The notes under the pieces are model-generated. The model searched no databases. It was not told the origin of the DNA and saw only the letters and a list, made by a program, of their open reading frames with translations. The translations under genes and the position numbers were made by a program. Shown piece after piece: positions 33,331 through 46,600 of a stretch of DNA of 64,000 nucleotides (the first letter of the stretch is position 1; the number at the start of each line of letters is the position of its first letter). The stretch lies in the NCBI GenBank assembly GCA_022749755.1, contig CM040449.1, forward strand, positions 13,612,363 to 13,676,362, written 5' to 3'. The stretch is from Azadirachta indica. Lineage: Eukaryota; Streptophyta; Magnoliopsida; Sapindales; Meliaceae.

Positions 33331-35790
33331 AAGGGAACCAAAACTAACATTGAAGGACCCAAAGTGATTTGGTTGGCAAAGTTCAAAACTTGAAAATCTT
33401 TTATAGGTACCAAAATCAAGGAATAATGGGTGGTTGCTTGAGAAGGATTTGTGGGGAGAAAACACTTAATGGGATGTAGCATATGCATGGATAAAATGAA
33501 AGGAGAAGAATATGTGTATGAACAAAATTGGTATCAAATTTCTAACTTATCTTTTTATTGCTATATGCACAATTCTTTGTTAAAATCTTTAAAGCATTTT
33601 TGTGGTTTGTGTTTGTAAGCATGGTTGGTTGAAATATGCTTACTTTGGTAAGAAATTGTTGGCTTATTATTTAGAGTGTTTAATGTCCAAATGCTTTAGC
33701 CAACTTTTCAAGACGTATTATATTTTGAGTCGATAAGTGTGTTTTGCTTGAAATATATAAGAGTTGATTAATTTGTGCACAACATCCCTTATTCTTTTAT
33801 GCCTTGACATATGCTTGATGCTTGCGTATGTTGCTTGACATGTACCAAATTCCCATTCAAGTCTTGCATTCATTCATCCTATCAAAATGGCTATGAAATG
33901 AAATTTGATCACTTTATGATTAATATTTCAATTTCATTTATGCCAAATATTAATTATATAGAATCAAGAATTGATTGTTTAACATTAGGAAGATAAAAGT
34001 GATTGCCTCTACATTATGAGAAACTGGTAGCCAACTTATAAATAATTTTGGGACTGACGGGTTCTATTTTTTGGGGTAAGTATATATGGTTGGAAAGATG
34101 AGGGTGTCTAGTTTCTATAGAATTTTACAAAACCCAACTCGGACATCATTACAAGCAGATATCCTAGAATTAAGCCACAAAGGTCATAACTATCTGAAAG
34201 ATGTAGTGGTGTGGAAGTTTGAATTTTTCAAGGCAAAATAAGGTATGTAAAATAGTGCAAGTTATATATGGATAGAAATATCCAGATGATAGAAGTTCAT
34301 AGAAGTTTACGAAACTCGATTTGAATATCTCTATAGAGAGATATGACTCCATGAACAAAGACTATTTAGAGAATAGTACAAAAATAGGACAACCAGTCAC
34401 GAAGATTCAGTTGACTGAAAATGAAATTTGGCTGACCAAAATTTGCATGCATTCAGCGTCTCAAAAACCTACAAATTCAGTTGACTGAAAATTAGAAATG
34501 GTCAAATTTGAAAGCTTTTTGCCCCTATATTGCTATCTACTTTGGTCAACCTTAATTGCCTACTTCTCTCATTTGTTTTGAATACTTCCTCTCTCAAAAC
34601 ATCTCAACAACACTTTTTCCACATTTGTATTTTTCATTTGGATACAAATCAAAATCTCCAAGATCTAGCTTTGCCTTTATGAGAATTTGAAAGAACAAGT
34701 TGGATTTAGAGTATTAAGGGAAGTTCATCAAGGAAAACAATAGAGATGCTTTAAAAGTGAATGATTTGAAAAACCAGTAGTAGCAAGCTTATGAACCTAA
34801 ACCATCAATACTTTGATTTTAGAAAAATGTCATTTTAACATCCATTTCATTTGCTTGTCTTGTGTTTTGGAAACCATTTAGTAGCTTGACTCACTTCTTA
34901 TTCTTATTGAATATGCATTCATTGTTTCAATGATTTTTATTATTGATTAAGGATGTTTTTGTTATTTTGAAGGTTTATTTGATATATAATGTATTAAGGG
35001 GGAGAAATTATTAACACTAGTGTGCATTTTTTTTGTATTGTTTTGCATTATTCATATTGTGTTGAGACTATGAATCATAGAAAAAGGAGAAAAAAAGTAT
35101 GTGGATGTAAAATGGTGATTGTGTATAGAACTGCTTTTGCTCTTTCTTATGTTGGATACATTGTTTTGATGATAAATACTACGACCGAAGTTTATAAAAG
35201 CTTTTTTGTTGTTGTTTTTGATAATGTTACAAAGAGGAAGAAACAAATTGCTAGGTTGATGGTATTTTCCTTTAAGTTTTTGATGTGTAAATGGGGGAAG
35301 TATCCCATTATATGCAATACATTTAGGGAGAAATGTGTTCCTATTTTTATTGTGTGTTGCATTAATTTCACATAATGAGTGTTTTTTGATTTATGAATAT
35401 GTTATGCGATATTTCATTGTTTGCGCTCTTAAAACAAAAAGGGGGAGAAATTCTTAATAGCTTAATCTTATATTCATCCATCATTTATTTGATTGCATTT
35501 TTTTTTCAAAATTTTAAGGAGAGCTTTTACTTTGAAAATTCTTCAAAATACCTCTAAAACATATTTTTAAATATTTTTATCATGCTCTTATATTTGATAT
35601 TTTTTTGATGATAACAAAAAGGAGAGTAATGTAATTGATTGCCATTTGCTTGAGTTGAAATGCTTATTTACATGCTCCTATGCTTGTCATTTATGCTATA
35701 ATTGAGGAAGAGCATGAATTTTGAATGTGTAATGTTTGTACCATTTATGCATTATATTTTTTTTGGCAATCAATGGTTTGTCATCATCAA
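33331..35790. other. Internal 3' region of the copia element, no pol domains
   Basis: No GAG-pre-integrase, integrase core or reverse-transcriptase motif is visible in any plus frame. An open frame at 35022-35375 (117 codons, Cys- and Val-rich) is of unknown nature. Near 34370-34560 there is gtcaacc/cagttgactgaaa sequence like that within the LTRs. Gene-less tg- and ttt-rich sequence fills the rest. Confidence 0.5.
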
Positions 35791-35802
35791 AAAGAGAGAG
35801 AT

Positions 35803-37340
35803 TGTTAGCCTTAAGAATTATAACTCATTATTTTGATAATAACAAATACTAATATTCTTAACTAACCACATTCTTCTTGTAACATTTATTGTTAATGCTT
35901 CTAGCATGAAGAATTGGAATATAATTGTGAAGATGCAAAGAATATCCAAAATGAAAGTATTTATGAAGAGCAAAACTGGAATCCCCAAGAGCAATTTGAA
36001 AAGAAAATTTGAAGAATTAAAGACACATAAATTAGGTGATCGTTTTTTATTGTGTAATGTCTCTTTAAATTTGAATATTGATTTACACTGAAAAACTTAA
36101 ATTCATTTTTCATTAAAACTAATAATTTTTAAAGCTTTTCAAAACTTCACATGACTATATTGTTTTGAAATAAATATTTTGATTATATGAAAAATAGTTA
36201 CTTTTTATGGGCAAAACTAAAAGTTTTTTAAACCTAAAAATCGAACCAAAATGCAATTTTAAAATCTTCAAAACGGACCAAAATATAAAGTTTTCAAAAC
36301 TGCTAGAACAGAAAACCAATTCAAAGAAACTTTCTTCAGCAAAATTGGTTCAGACCGGTATGATCGATCAAACCAAACTGGTCAGTCAATTGAATCAATG
36401 GTAAAATGTAGGGTTTTTGGGTTGGTCGACAAAACTAAATCACTTGATCAACCGAACCGAATCGATCGGTCAACTGATCTTTATAGATTGGTTAATCGAT
36501 TTTTTGAGTTTTCATTATGAGGTTTCTAACTTTCACTTAGTTGACTGAACAGACTTCTTTGGTTGACCAACATATACGAAAACTTGAATTCTTAACCCCC
36601 TAATAGCTAGTAACAGCTAATTTTTCAATTTTTACTATAAATACTGGCCTAAAATCACTTGGAACAAGTTTTACACCCTTAAGAAACTTTGTTACATGTT
36701 TTAGAAGTGTAATATATAGGTTTTAAGTTTTCATTTGTAAATCAAACATCCAATTCATACACACTCTAGTTGTTCATTTGTATCATTCTTTGAAAAAAAG
36801 TGTTTGTATTTTTGCTTGATAAAATTCTTTTATTAAGGTCAGTCAATTGAAAGTTGAGTGTGAGGGAAACACACTTGGGGTAAGGTTTTAGTAACACCCG
36901 TAAGTCACTTCGTTTGTAAAGGTTGAAGAGACACCCAGTCAAGTTCTCTTAGTGTATGGTTTTAGTGGCACCCAAAAGTCCACTTGAAGATGTAATTGAT
37001 TGCCTTTGAATTTGAAGGTACAAGTAGTGAAATCCTCAAGCGGGTAAGCTTGGAGGTGTGCATGTAGGTTGGAGGTTTGCTGAATCACGTAAAAATCATT
37101 GTGTTTGATCTCTCTCCCTCTACTCTTTATTATTGTTTATGTTAATATTTATGATACACAATATTCGCATACATTGAAGCTTAATTTATTGGCATTTACA
37201 TATTAGTGATTTGAATTGTGTGTTAAATTTGGTGTTTCATAACCAAGAAGAATTTAAATTGCTTGGTATTAGTTGTTGGCTTGCTTTAAAATATTGAAAA
37301 TCTTTGGAAACCCTATTCACCTAGCCTAGTTAGAATTTCA
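35803..37340 (+). repeat. 3' LTR of the copia element
   Basis: Begins tgttagccttaagaattata right after the purine tract and ends agaatttca (TG...CA), about 1.54 kb. It contains the ggtcaac/cgatcggt-rich region (36360-36560) and a TATA-like ctataaatactgg at about 36636. Confidence 0.8.
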
Positions 37341-39520
37341 ATTTATCTATAAAGAGCACATAAACTATAATGGTAACTTTCAAAGCGGATCCAGCATCTT
37401 CCCACCCTAACCACAAATTTAATCTGTAAAATATCAACTGACGAGCGGTGAGCTGTCTACTCGGTAAGTAAATTCATGCTCAACCTTTAATGCTTAAAAA
37501 ATTATTTAATTCACAAAACAATTATCTTTAAGAAGTATTTAATAATAAACATTTATATATGAAATCATTACTTGAAGAAAAGCATTTGATAAAGTGTAAG
37601 CATGATCATAACTTTTAATAAAACTAAAGACACAACACTTTATAAGAGCATTTAACCAAATACTTAATAAAATCATTTAGCTCATGTCTTGTAGCATCAC
37701 AGTACCTCATGTCTTATTTATCACAAAACAGTACAATAGTACCCCAGAAATCCAGTCATTAATAGTCAATAAGTGTACAAATAGTAATTCAGCTAGCCGG
37801 TTGATAACAAGAACAGAAACAATTACTACGAATAATGAGCCAAAATACAGTTTACAAAATATGACATTTTATATAAGTTAAAACCTATAATATTTCTCTT
37901 CCATGTACATTTCATACAAAACATTCAATAATTTGATGAACGATTTCTTCAAAATAAGTATTTAATCATTAAAATCATTTCTCATTTGTTATGAAACCCT
38001 CACATGCTTATAATAGTTTCAAATATTAACATAAAACATGTCATGCATAAATCTACTTAGACCAAAGCAAAACTTTCATGTTACCTCTAAGCATTAAAAT
38101 CTTCCAATCACCACACTATCCATAACCAAGTATAACTTCTTACAACCACAATAATTCATTAAACTTCAACTATGGGTAACTTATTTTTATATTCCACTTT
38201 CAACGTACAATTCCTTTAACCATAACTACATATCAATAAATTTATCACAATCTAAAATCCTTTGAATTGTAACAGCATAATCATTGTTCTTAAACTCTTC
38301 ACATCTCAAATAATAAAAGTGTCAGCATTCAATCAAGTCCAAAACTATACATTATAAAGCCTTAAACTTACTTCTTCTTAATCTGTCTTTTCAATTTTTT
38401 ATTAAACAACCTTAATTCAGTGATTTTTAACTTTTAATCTACTAATCACATTAAGCTAAATTTTTATAGAATTTCTGACACATAAAAGTGCTTTATACAA
38501 AAATTTCATAATATTTCAACATCAAAAATCTTTTCCTTTTCTAGTAAGGGTAAACTATCCTAAAATTTTCAGATTTGAGGTTCATTGATTTAAAAGTTCA
38601 TAACAATTTTTGTAAGCATCTACAAATTACAAAAAAATTTTAGAATACAAATAGAAACGTATGTAAAGCAACATACCAATTTTTAGAATATGTGAAGATC
38701 ATTTGATGAGTCAAATAAATCTATATTTTTCAACCTATAGTAAAAACTACTATTTTTTAGAACAATAGGCTAACGTTTGAAAAATCATTAAAAATTGGTT
38801 TCTTAACCAATTGCAGTAAAATAAAATTTTACAAATTCTTCAGTAAATTTAGTTTAATATCACAAACAGATTGTTGATAAAACATATACAAAAATTTATG
38901 TTTTAATTATCAGTAGACAAACTATTCAGACAACTCAGTAAAATCCTAATCTTAATAACCATTCAAGTAATAATGCTAAATCAATAATCCAATCAACGAA
39001 CATGTGACATGTAATTAATAGTAACTAAAATCATAAAAAAGACATAATTTAATATCCAAGAAAACTTACCTAGAAGACATTTGAATAGAGAATAAGTTAA
39101 GACACGTCTTTTTCCTTCTTTTTCTCTTCGTTTTAACTTCTTCTCTATTCCTTTTTCTTCTTCCCTTTGATTTTCTCTTTTTTTTTACTTTTTTTTTTCT
39201 ATGGCACAAGGGAATAAGAACTCTCATTATAAATTGACTTAATCTAAACTTCATCATATATAAAATATCATCCAACTCCCTTAATGTCTCCTTTACACTT
39301 TTGATCCAAAGTAAAATTTTTATTATCCAATAGTTCCATTCTTTTCAAATATAAACATATTCATCCATAATAAAAACTCCACCAAAAATAAATATACTGA
39401 TCTTATAAACTTTCAGTCATTTGTATTATTACATAATCTAGTGTAGATATATTTATAAGATGCTTTCTTATGAATAATAAAAATGCGGTGTATGCAATCA
39501 TATCTAATAGTTCTTCCTCC
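37341..39520. other. Intergenic or repeat-like DNA
   Basis: No supported gene. The sequence is long AT-rich text with many gtacaa/cataa strings, perhaps an old LTR. A T/C-rich block at 39100-39205 generates a spurious Lys/Arg-rich minus-strand ORF. Confidence 0.4.
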
Positions 39521-42500
39521 AATGTGCAGGGATAAATGGAGCAAGTAGGATTGAGAGTGGAGATTAAGATGTGTTCTCTAAATTTTGCAAAAACTTGGTA
39601 GATAGAGTCACCCAAGACATCTTTGTACTTGCCACTTCAAGCTTTACCCCTAACCTTAATTTTCAAAATATTCCCACCTCGAAGGAGAATTTAGAAAATT
39701 TCGAGGTAAAAAATAGGGAAAATGATGGCAATAAGGGTAACAAAAAAGGTGATGAAAATGATAATAAAGGTAAAGGAACAAGTAAGAATCCTAGAGGTGA
39801 CAATAACATAGAGACCTCTGATAATAGTATGGACCCTCGTATTAACTTAACCAGACAGAAGCGGATTGGTTCACCTCGACCATAAGTACTACTGACTTAG
39901 TAGCTTATAAGGAGATTTACCAGATCCTAAGTGATATAACCCTTAAGGACCCAGCCATAGAGATTTCCTAAGTCACCCAAAGGGTGATGAAACTACTTTT
40001 CATGAAAAGCTATTTTACCTCGAGCTTATATTGCCTATTCAAGAATGTTTCGCCGTTCTCTTTCACCATTTTGGGATTACCCTATACTAATTAAACATAA
40101 ACAACTAGAGATTCATCTTGGACCTTTTTGTCATCTAGGCAATGGAAAAGAACTCTCGCTATTATAGACGAAATCAAGTCTTTATACTTGATACAAAAGA
40201 ACCCTAACTCCATCCGGCGTCTTTTCTACCTTCAATCCAGACTTAGGTTAATAAAGCCAGTGATCGACAATCCCACTTAGAGCAAAGGTTAGAAATACTA
40301 GTGGTTCATAGTAAAAGGAATTGGGGTTAGTTAGTGTGCCCATGAGGTTTAAAGGGGAAGTCCCTAACTGCTTTAGTGACAAAGCAAATAAGTTTCTTTT
40401 TCATTTCTCTTCCTTAGTTTGGAACCATATGAGGCTAGCTTGATACCAATCCCTAGTATATTAAACTTAAGATTCAATAGCTTTACAAGTGGAAGCAACT
40501 CCTTAGAAAGCTAAATAAGATTTATTCAAGTCCGTGACCCAATTTTAACTTGTGAAATAAAATCTTGAAATAAAATACCCTCAAAATAATTAGTTTTGAT
40601 TGTAAGAACTTTGATTCAAGCAAAATCAAAACAAAAGAAACACTTTTAATTTTTATTTCATTCATAGAGTAATAATGTTTCCAATGGAGCGTATGACTGA
40701 ATATATAAGGGTACAAAGAATAAGTAAGCCTCATAGGAGTTTAGCCATAAAACTAAACTTATTATAACTTAAATTAAAACAAATTGGATTTGAGCTTAAT
40801 AATTAACATAAACAACCTAAGCACATGACAAACTAAATAACATGTTTATAAATAAGATTAAGATAGATAATAGGCTTGAGCAACAAAGTTAGCCCAAATG
40901 GCAAATGGAATGTAATACTTGCATCATGATGAAGATCTTATTCGAATTGAAATTAAAAGACTAGAACATGCTTGTTTAGCTTTGAAATATCATTTGAAAA
41001 TGGCCTTGTACATATTTAAGAATTCGAATCCCATAAAAGCTTTAATCTTCAAGCTTTGCCTTCTTATACTTGTGTTAATGTTATCAAACTTTGATTATTT
41101 TCTTAAAGTCCAAGCTTGATATTTGACTCTTTCTTGCACTCTTGAATTGTTGCAAAATTATCCTATAAACTTTGAATCATCATATTCAATACATCCTTGA
41201 ATTTCTTTTATTTTTGCCTTTAAATAGGACCACTAGGTAGTAAAATTAGATCTTTCCTCTTATGTACATCCTTATTTACATCATTGCCTATCTCGTTTTC
41301 ATTTTTTCACAGACTTTAACAGAGGCAAGTTAGATTTACCTCGAGCCCACTAAAGAGAAGATTGAAGTTGTATGATCTTAGGCTAATAATTAGGCTAATA
41401 ATTAGTAAATGCTCTTCTTTCTCTAGGATGAGTAAAATTAAGCATTTCATACTTTTCTAGCTTTGTAAATTTGATTTGATATCTTGAAAAATTCTGACTT
41501 TATTTTCATACTATGTACAAAAAAAAAGATAGCATCAAAAAATTTTGGCAAAGGAATAACGAAGAGATTCAAAGATCTAGCAGTTAACCATGGTTGAGTC
41601 AATAGAAATGGCTCTGGTTTAGGTCAATAGAATAAAAAAAATCCTCCCCCACCACTTACTCTCATAAAAACATTACTTGCTAGGTCAAATAATCTAATGC
41701 ACTCTCCTCAACATTAAGACAAGGGCATAACTACTGGTGGTAACATGACTGCCGAGGGTAATAACTAAAAATCTAGAAATCCTACACCAAAAGACAAAGA
41801 CAAACGTCTTTTTGGCCAAATTAAAAGGGAAGGAGATTCTATTGAATAGGTTTGCCTGACTTAGACAAAGTCAAACATCCTTTCAACCAGATTAAAAGGG
41901 GAAAAGATTCTATTGAAAATGCTCCTCTGGTCAAGCAAAAGAGAGATACTACTCCTTAACCAAGTAATCGATAGAAGAAGCTGGTCTTGACAGATATTAT
42001 CTGAGATAAGAGGCTTTACTTTAAGCACCTCATTCCTATCTGTTAATAATATGGCAATTATGATTTCTCCCAAATTGTCCTAAGACATAAAGAGAAATCT
42101 ACAAATGAGGTGTTGGAGCACTTTTATAGAAGTATAACTAGGGTAAGTTTTCAGTTATCTTCAGCCTCGCTAACTACATACATGTTTTCACAACTAATTA
42201 ACTCTTCCTTTTAGTACCTTTCAAGTTGAACATAGTCTTGCTCTTCATTTAGAACAGGCTAAGAAAAATGCTACTACCACTACTGCGACTCAAGAAACAA
42301 TTTCTAAGCTTAAGAAAGAAAGAGGTGACTAGGCACAAGAGGTCAATGACTTGTCCATTGATTAGACCCATACTAAATCTAAACTTATAAGAAAGAGCAA
42401 GAACTAGAGTAAGGAGAGAGAGAACTTTGAAGCGAGGATTTTGACCTGGAAGTGAATTAGCTGGAGCTAGAAAGCAAAATGAAGGAATTAAAGCAACGGG

Positions 42501-42840
42501 CTAAAGTTCCTAAGAAGTAGGCGAAGAAGGGTAAAGTGCATGCCAAAAAGTCTAAGGCTATAACCAAGTCTGAGAAGTAAGAATGAATAAATGAAGAGGG
42601 TGGACCTGACATATCAAGTTCTCAAAACTAAAGACCCAAATTATGATTTGACTTTATCTATGAAGCACTTGCTCATAATCCTCTTGTGCTTGAGCTGTTA
42701 CTTTAAGAGGAAACTGATGAAGTAGGATTAAGGGGAAAATCAAGACAATACTGAAAACCCTGCACCAGCTAATCCCCTCGTATATGGGAATAAAGGTGTT
42801 TCTTTTGAGGTGCCATCATACCCATAGATTACTACTTAGT
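39521..42840 (+). pseudogene. Retroelement gag-like remnant, split
   Basis: Weak and broken. 39571-39885 encodes a hydrophilic Asn/Lys/Gly-rich segment. Around 40110-40260 a frame reads WKRTLAIIDEIKSLYLIQKN and SRLRLIKPVIDNPT. Around 42240-42330 another reads LALHLEQAKKNATTTTATQE and TISKLKKERGD, a coiled-coil texture. Together they resemble the long ORF of plant gypsy-type elements that precedes pol, with about 1 kb of unrelated DNA (about 40430-41520) in between. I recognise no catalytic motif. The repeated unit aacgtctttttggccaaatt/aacatcctttcaaccagatt at 41804-41904 is a local duplication. Confidence 0.3.
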
Positions 42841-42869
42841 CGTATTGACTTTACACGTATACAAGCCTC

Positions 42870-43600
42870 CCTTACTTGTCTCTAGTCAACTTTGTTAATG
42901 TAACAATGCTAAGATATGATTTTCAGTGTTTTGTTAATCGACTAGTATGGTCATTTAACGACAAATTAGCTTAACTTTGTAATTAAAATACTACAAAGAT
43001 AATCAAATCCAAAATGAAATTAAAGAGTTTGAAGAGATAAAACTAGTTAAATGTTACACTTAACTCGTTAATCTTTGTGCTTTCTCTAGAAATGCACCTA
43101 GAATTACAAACTCTTTACTTTCTCCACTGGAATTTCTTCATATTCTCTATTTTCTCTCTTTAAAATCTGAATTTTCCAAAGTGGATTGGTGGCTAACGAT
43201 TGAAAAATAGGATAACCTAGTATTTAACCATATCAAGCGTCCATTTCAAATATAAGGGCCAAAAATTAGACAAAACATCACTTAGGGTGCAACAGGTGCA
43301 CGTGGACCATTAGATCAGTGGTGGTGGCACACTCATCCAAGCTTGGAGGTGTATGCCTGCCACTCTTTAGGCCTTGCACTTACCACTTTGATTCTTTTGC
43401 AATTTAGTCCCCAATTTCTTTCATTTTGGTTCCCAAGAACAAAGTTTTGTGGTTTTCCATTGATTCCTAATGCTCGATATACAAAAAGGACGAGCAAATG
43501 TACGTTTATACTTATTTTCATGTCCTCTTGTCAAAACACCTTAATAGTTGCAAAATAACAACTAAAATACTTAAAAATAAAAATAAACACTCAAAACAGA
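42870..43600 (-). repeat. LTR-like sequence, probably 3' LTR side of the minus-strand gypsy element
   Basis: Non-coding sequence that, read on minus, resembles a plant LTR transcript start (gttagccaccaatccacttt, agagagaaaatagagaatat). It lies just beyond the integrase end of the minus-strand pol. A GC-richer block at 43280-43500 resembles 21000-21200. No exact ends found. Confidence 0.35.
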
Positions 43601-43639
43601 TTAAATAATGTTAAGTATTCTACTTAATAATGGATAGAT

Positions 43640-46600
43640 CAAGCATAATCATATAGCGAAACAAATATATCAAAGCTTCTGTAAGCTTATAATGCCTTGT
43701 TGAGGTATGTACTCCAGTTAGTGGAATATTCATTATCATTTTTCTGAGAATTCTCAATAGTATTTTATTGGTGGCCTCGACTTATCCATTTCCTTATGGT
43801 AGTATAGGGTTAATCGCTTATGTTTAATGCTATAATAAGTCATATTCTCCACTTGCTTATTGATGAAAGGTGTGTCATTGTAAGTAATAAGCTTGTAAGA
43901 TATCCCAAATGACATATGATATGCTCTTTTATATAATTAACCATTAGGAAACCAGTGTTCTTTTTTAGAGGTATTGGTTATACCTACTTGAAAAAGTATT
44001 TTATTACGAGAAGTATTCAATTGTGACCATCGATTACAAGATGGATTAGTCCAATGAGATCTAACCTCCAAGTGTGAAATAACCAAGGCAAAGTCATGTT
44101 TTGCAAAGTTGCAAGATGTCAATGTTATAGGTTACCATGAATTTGACATGTCTGACATTTTTTTTTATGAACTTTTTGCATTTTTTTGCATGGTAGGCCA
44201 ACAATAACTAGAGTTAATAAGTTTTAGTGTAGTCTTCTTCACCATAGTGCTCTTTATATTCTCTATCATGGATCTTATGTGTAGCATTTTAAGCTTTGGA
44301 ATAGGCAAGATACCTTAGTGGGTTTCCATTGAAACCTCTGTAAAATAATAGGCCTTCTTCTATGAAGTATCTATTTGTTGTCTATTTTTGCTTATGGGAT
44401 TCCTTATGAGGTTATTGGTAGTATGCCATTAAAGGCATATTGAATATAAGACTTCAGTCAATCTTCTTAGATAATGGTAGCTAGAATCTCTTTTTGTCCC
44501 ATGATCAATATATGCATGTTGTTTAACGTAAACTAGCCTGTCACTTTATATTTAACCAACAATAGCCACCCTTTTGAAGGTGCCCATAAAGATCATCCTT
44601 ATTTGGTGCATTACATATTGCAAAATGAATATCATAGAGTATTTCTTAGCCATTTACCTTAAAGACACATTTGACCAGCATATCTTTGGCGTTCTTTTGT
44701 AAAGGACTCCTTCAATTAAGATGTAGTCCTTAATTTGCTTCAAATTAAATAGCTCAATCACTCATAAGAGTGCCAATAGTATTGGGTATCACTAGTCATC
44801 AAATGGTATGATTCTATCATTCTTAATTTCTGCCTTGTCAAAACTGCAGGTTTTTCCTTTTTAAGATTAAGATGCTAGCAAAGTCTTCTTTTAGTTTTAC
44901 TTTGGTTCCTAAAGTAGACAAAAGCATCAACATACTTATTAAAGCGCCTGGCAATGTGTTCAAACATTACTTCTTTAAATTCTTCTAGCAATTAGTGGAT
45001 AAACGCTCTATATTGAGCTAAAGTCGATTCTTTGACTATTAATTCCCCTTTGGTTTGTTAGATTAACTAATATGCAATCTTCTACTGGCCTTAATCTTTT
45101 AACTCCCATGTCCAAGATTATATGTAGGCCAAATGATTGCTAATCGGTATTTTACTATGTTATTTATGCATAAAAAGTCAAGTTTGAATGAAAAAGGGAA
45201 CTTTTGCTTAATGGACTCAATTGTTAACCAATCTAGCTCTACTAGTTGTTGATACTACCAAATCATTAAAATAAAGTATCCACAGTTTTTCTTCTAAAGG
45301 TTCATGCGCCGGCTTCATCTAGTAAGCCCTTAGGTATCTCTTTTATGAGATCACCATCCTTTGTAATAGAAAAAAACCTTTATTATACCAATTACTACTT
45401 GACCTTTGATTGCACAGAAAGTTATATATGTGATATCAAATTTAGCAAGCAATAACAACTATCTTGCCAATTTTCTTGTCAACATTAGTATGAGTAATAC
45501 ATACCGTATGGGATGGACCTTGATCATTAGGTGTAATGGGTCTACTAAGAAGTAGTGGCCTAATCTTTGTGAGGTACTAGAGCTAGTCAAATGTGCACTA
45601 GTTTAGGTTATTGTGCTTAGGTTTTTGATAATTGCCTATTGATGTAGTATACTAGATATTCCTGGTTGTCTTCTCCCACTTGGGCTAACAAGACTCCTAC
45701 AATAATATATATTGCTACTAGATAAATGCGCAAAAATGTACCTCAGATAGATACTTTCAAGGTAGTTAGATTCAAAATCATGAGTAGCATCTTTTTGAAA
45801 ACTGTCTCTTGTTGTCCTCATTCGTACTTTGCATTTTTCTTTAGAAATATGTGTATACAAATACAAGTGTAGCAAGTCTAAATAAATCGTCAAATATAGG
45901 ACAACATACCAATTAACCTTTTAATTCTTTATGATTTGTAGGTGGGTGTACAAAGGTGATGTTCTGTATTTCCACAGGATTAACATTAATGTCTCTCTAA
46001 TGTACCAAAATTCCTAAGAATTTCTTTGCTAAACTCCAAATGCATATTTTTTAGGATTCTTCTTAATTACATGTGACACTTTAACAAGACCTTTTTGAGG
46101 TTTTGAAAATGTGCATTCCTTGTAGTAGATTTCATGACAAGACCATGCATTTAATCCTCAAGTTTTTCCCTAATTATGTCATGAAATACTATTGCCATAA
46201 CTTATTGATAAGTTGCACTTGCATTTTTAAGTTAAAAAGGCATGACTATATAATAAAAATTATCTATAAGTGTCTTAAATATTTTTCTAACTTCTTTGGG
46301 CGTCATTTTTTGTTCGATTATATCCACTAAATCTATCCATGAATGAGAGCATGCATTGTCTAGAAGTAGAATCTATGAAGATATCCATGTTAGATGGAGA
46401 ATACTCATCCTTTAGGCAACCTTTATACAATATGAGCTAGCTAAGTTGGATATTTAAATGAAATCTACCTCAATGAGTTTTTATACCTCTTCTTTGACTT
46501 TTTTCTCTAATTTTGGATAGAAGTTTCTTTGTTATTTCTTTACTTGTTTAAGCTATAGTTGTATGGACAATGCGTGGTAGACCATATCAAGGCTTAATCT

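Larger units (their letters stand above)
30925..37340 (+). mobile_element. Sirevirus-like Ty1/copia element with gag but without recognisable pol
   Basis: The 3' LTR (35803-37340) is full length and the 5' LTR is truncated on its left (about 30925-32106). A primer-binding site follows the 5' LTR, and a purine tract (aaaaagagagagat) precedes the 3' LTR. Gag occupies 32162 to about 33330. The remaining 2.4 kb before the 3' LTR shows no integrase, reverse transcriptase or RNase H. Sireviruses normally have gag, pol and a long 3' region, so pol has been deleted or this is a non-autonomous derivative. Confidence 0.75.

Noticed and set aside
39066..39275. Lys/Arg-rich minus-strand ORF resembling a nuclear localisation region
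   Set aside because: It is the translation of a T/C-rich low-complexity tract and lacks any ordered domain.
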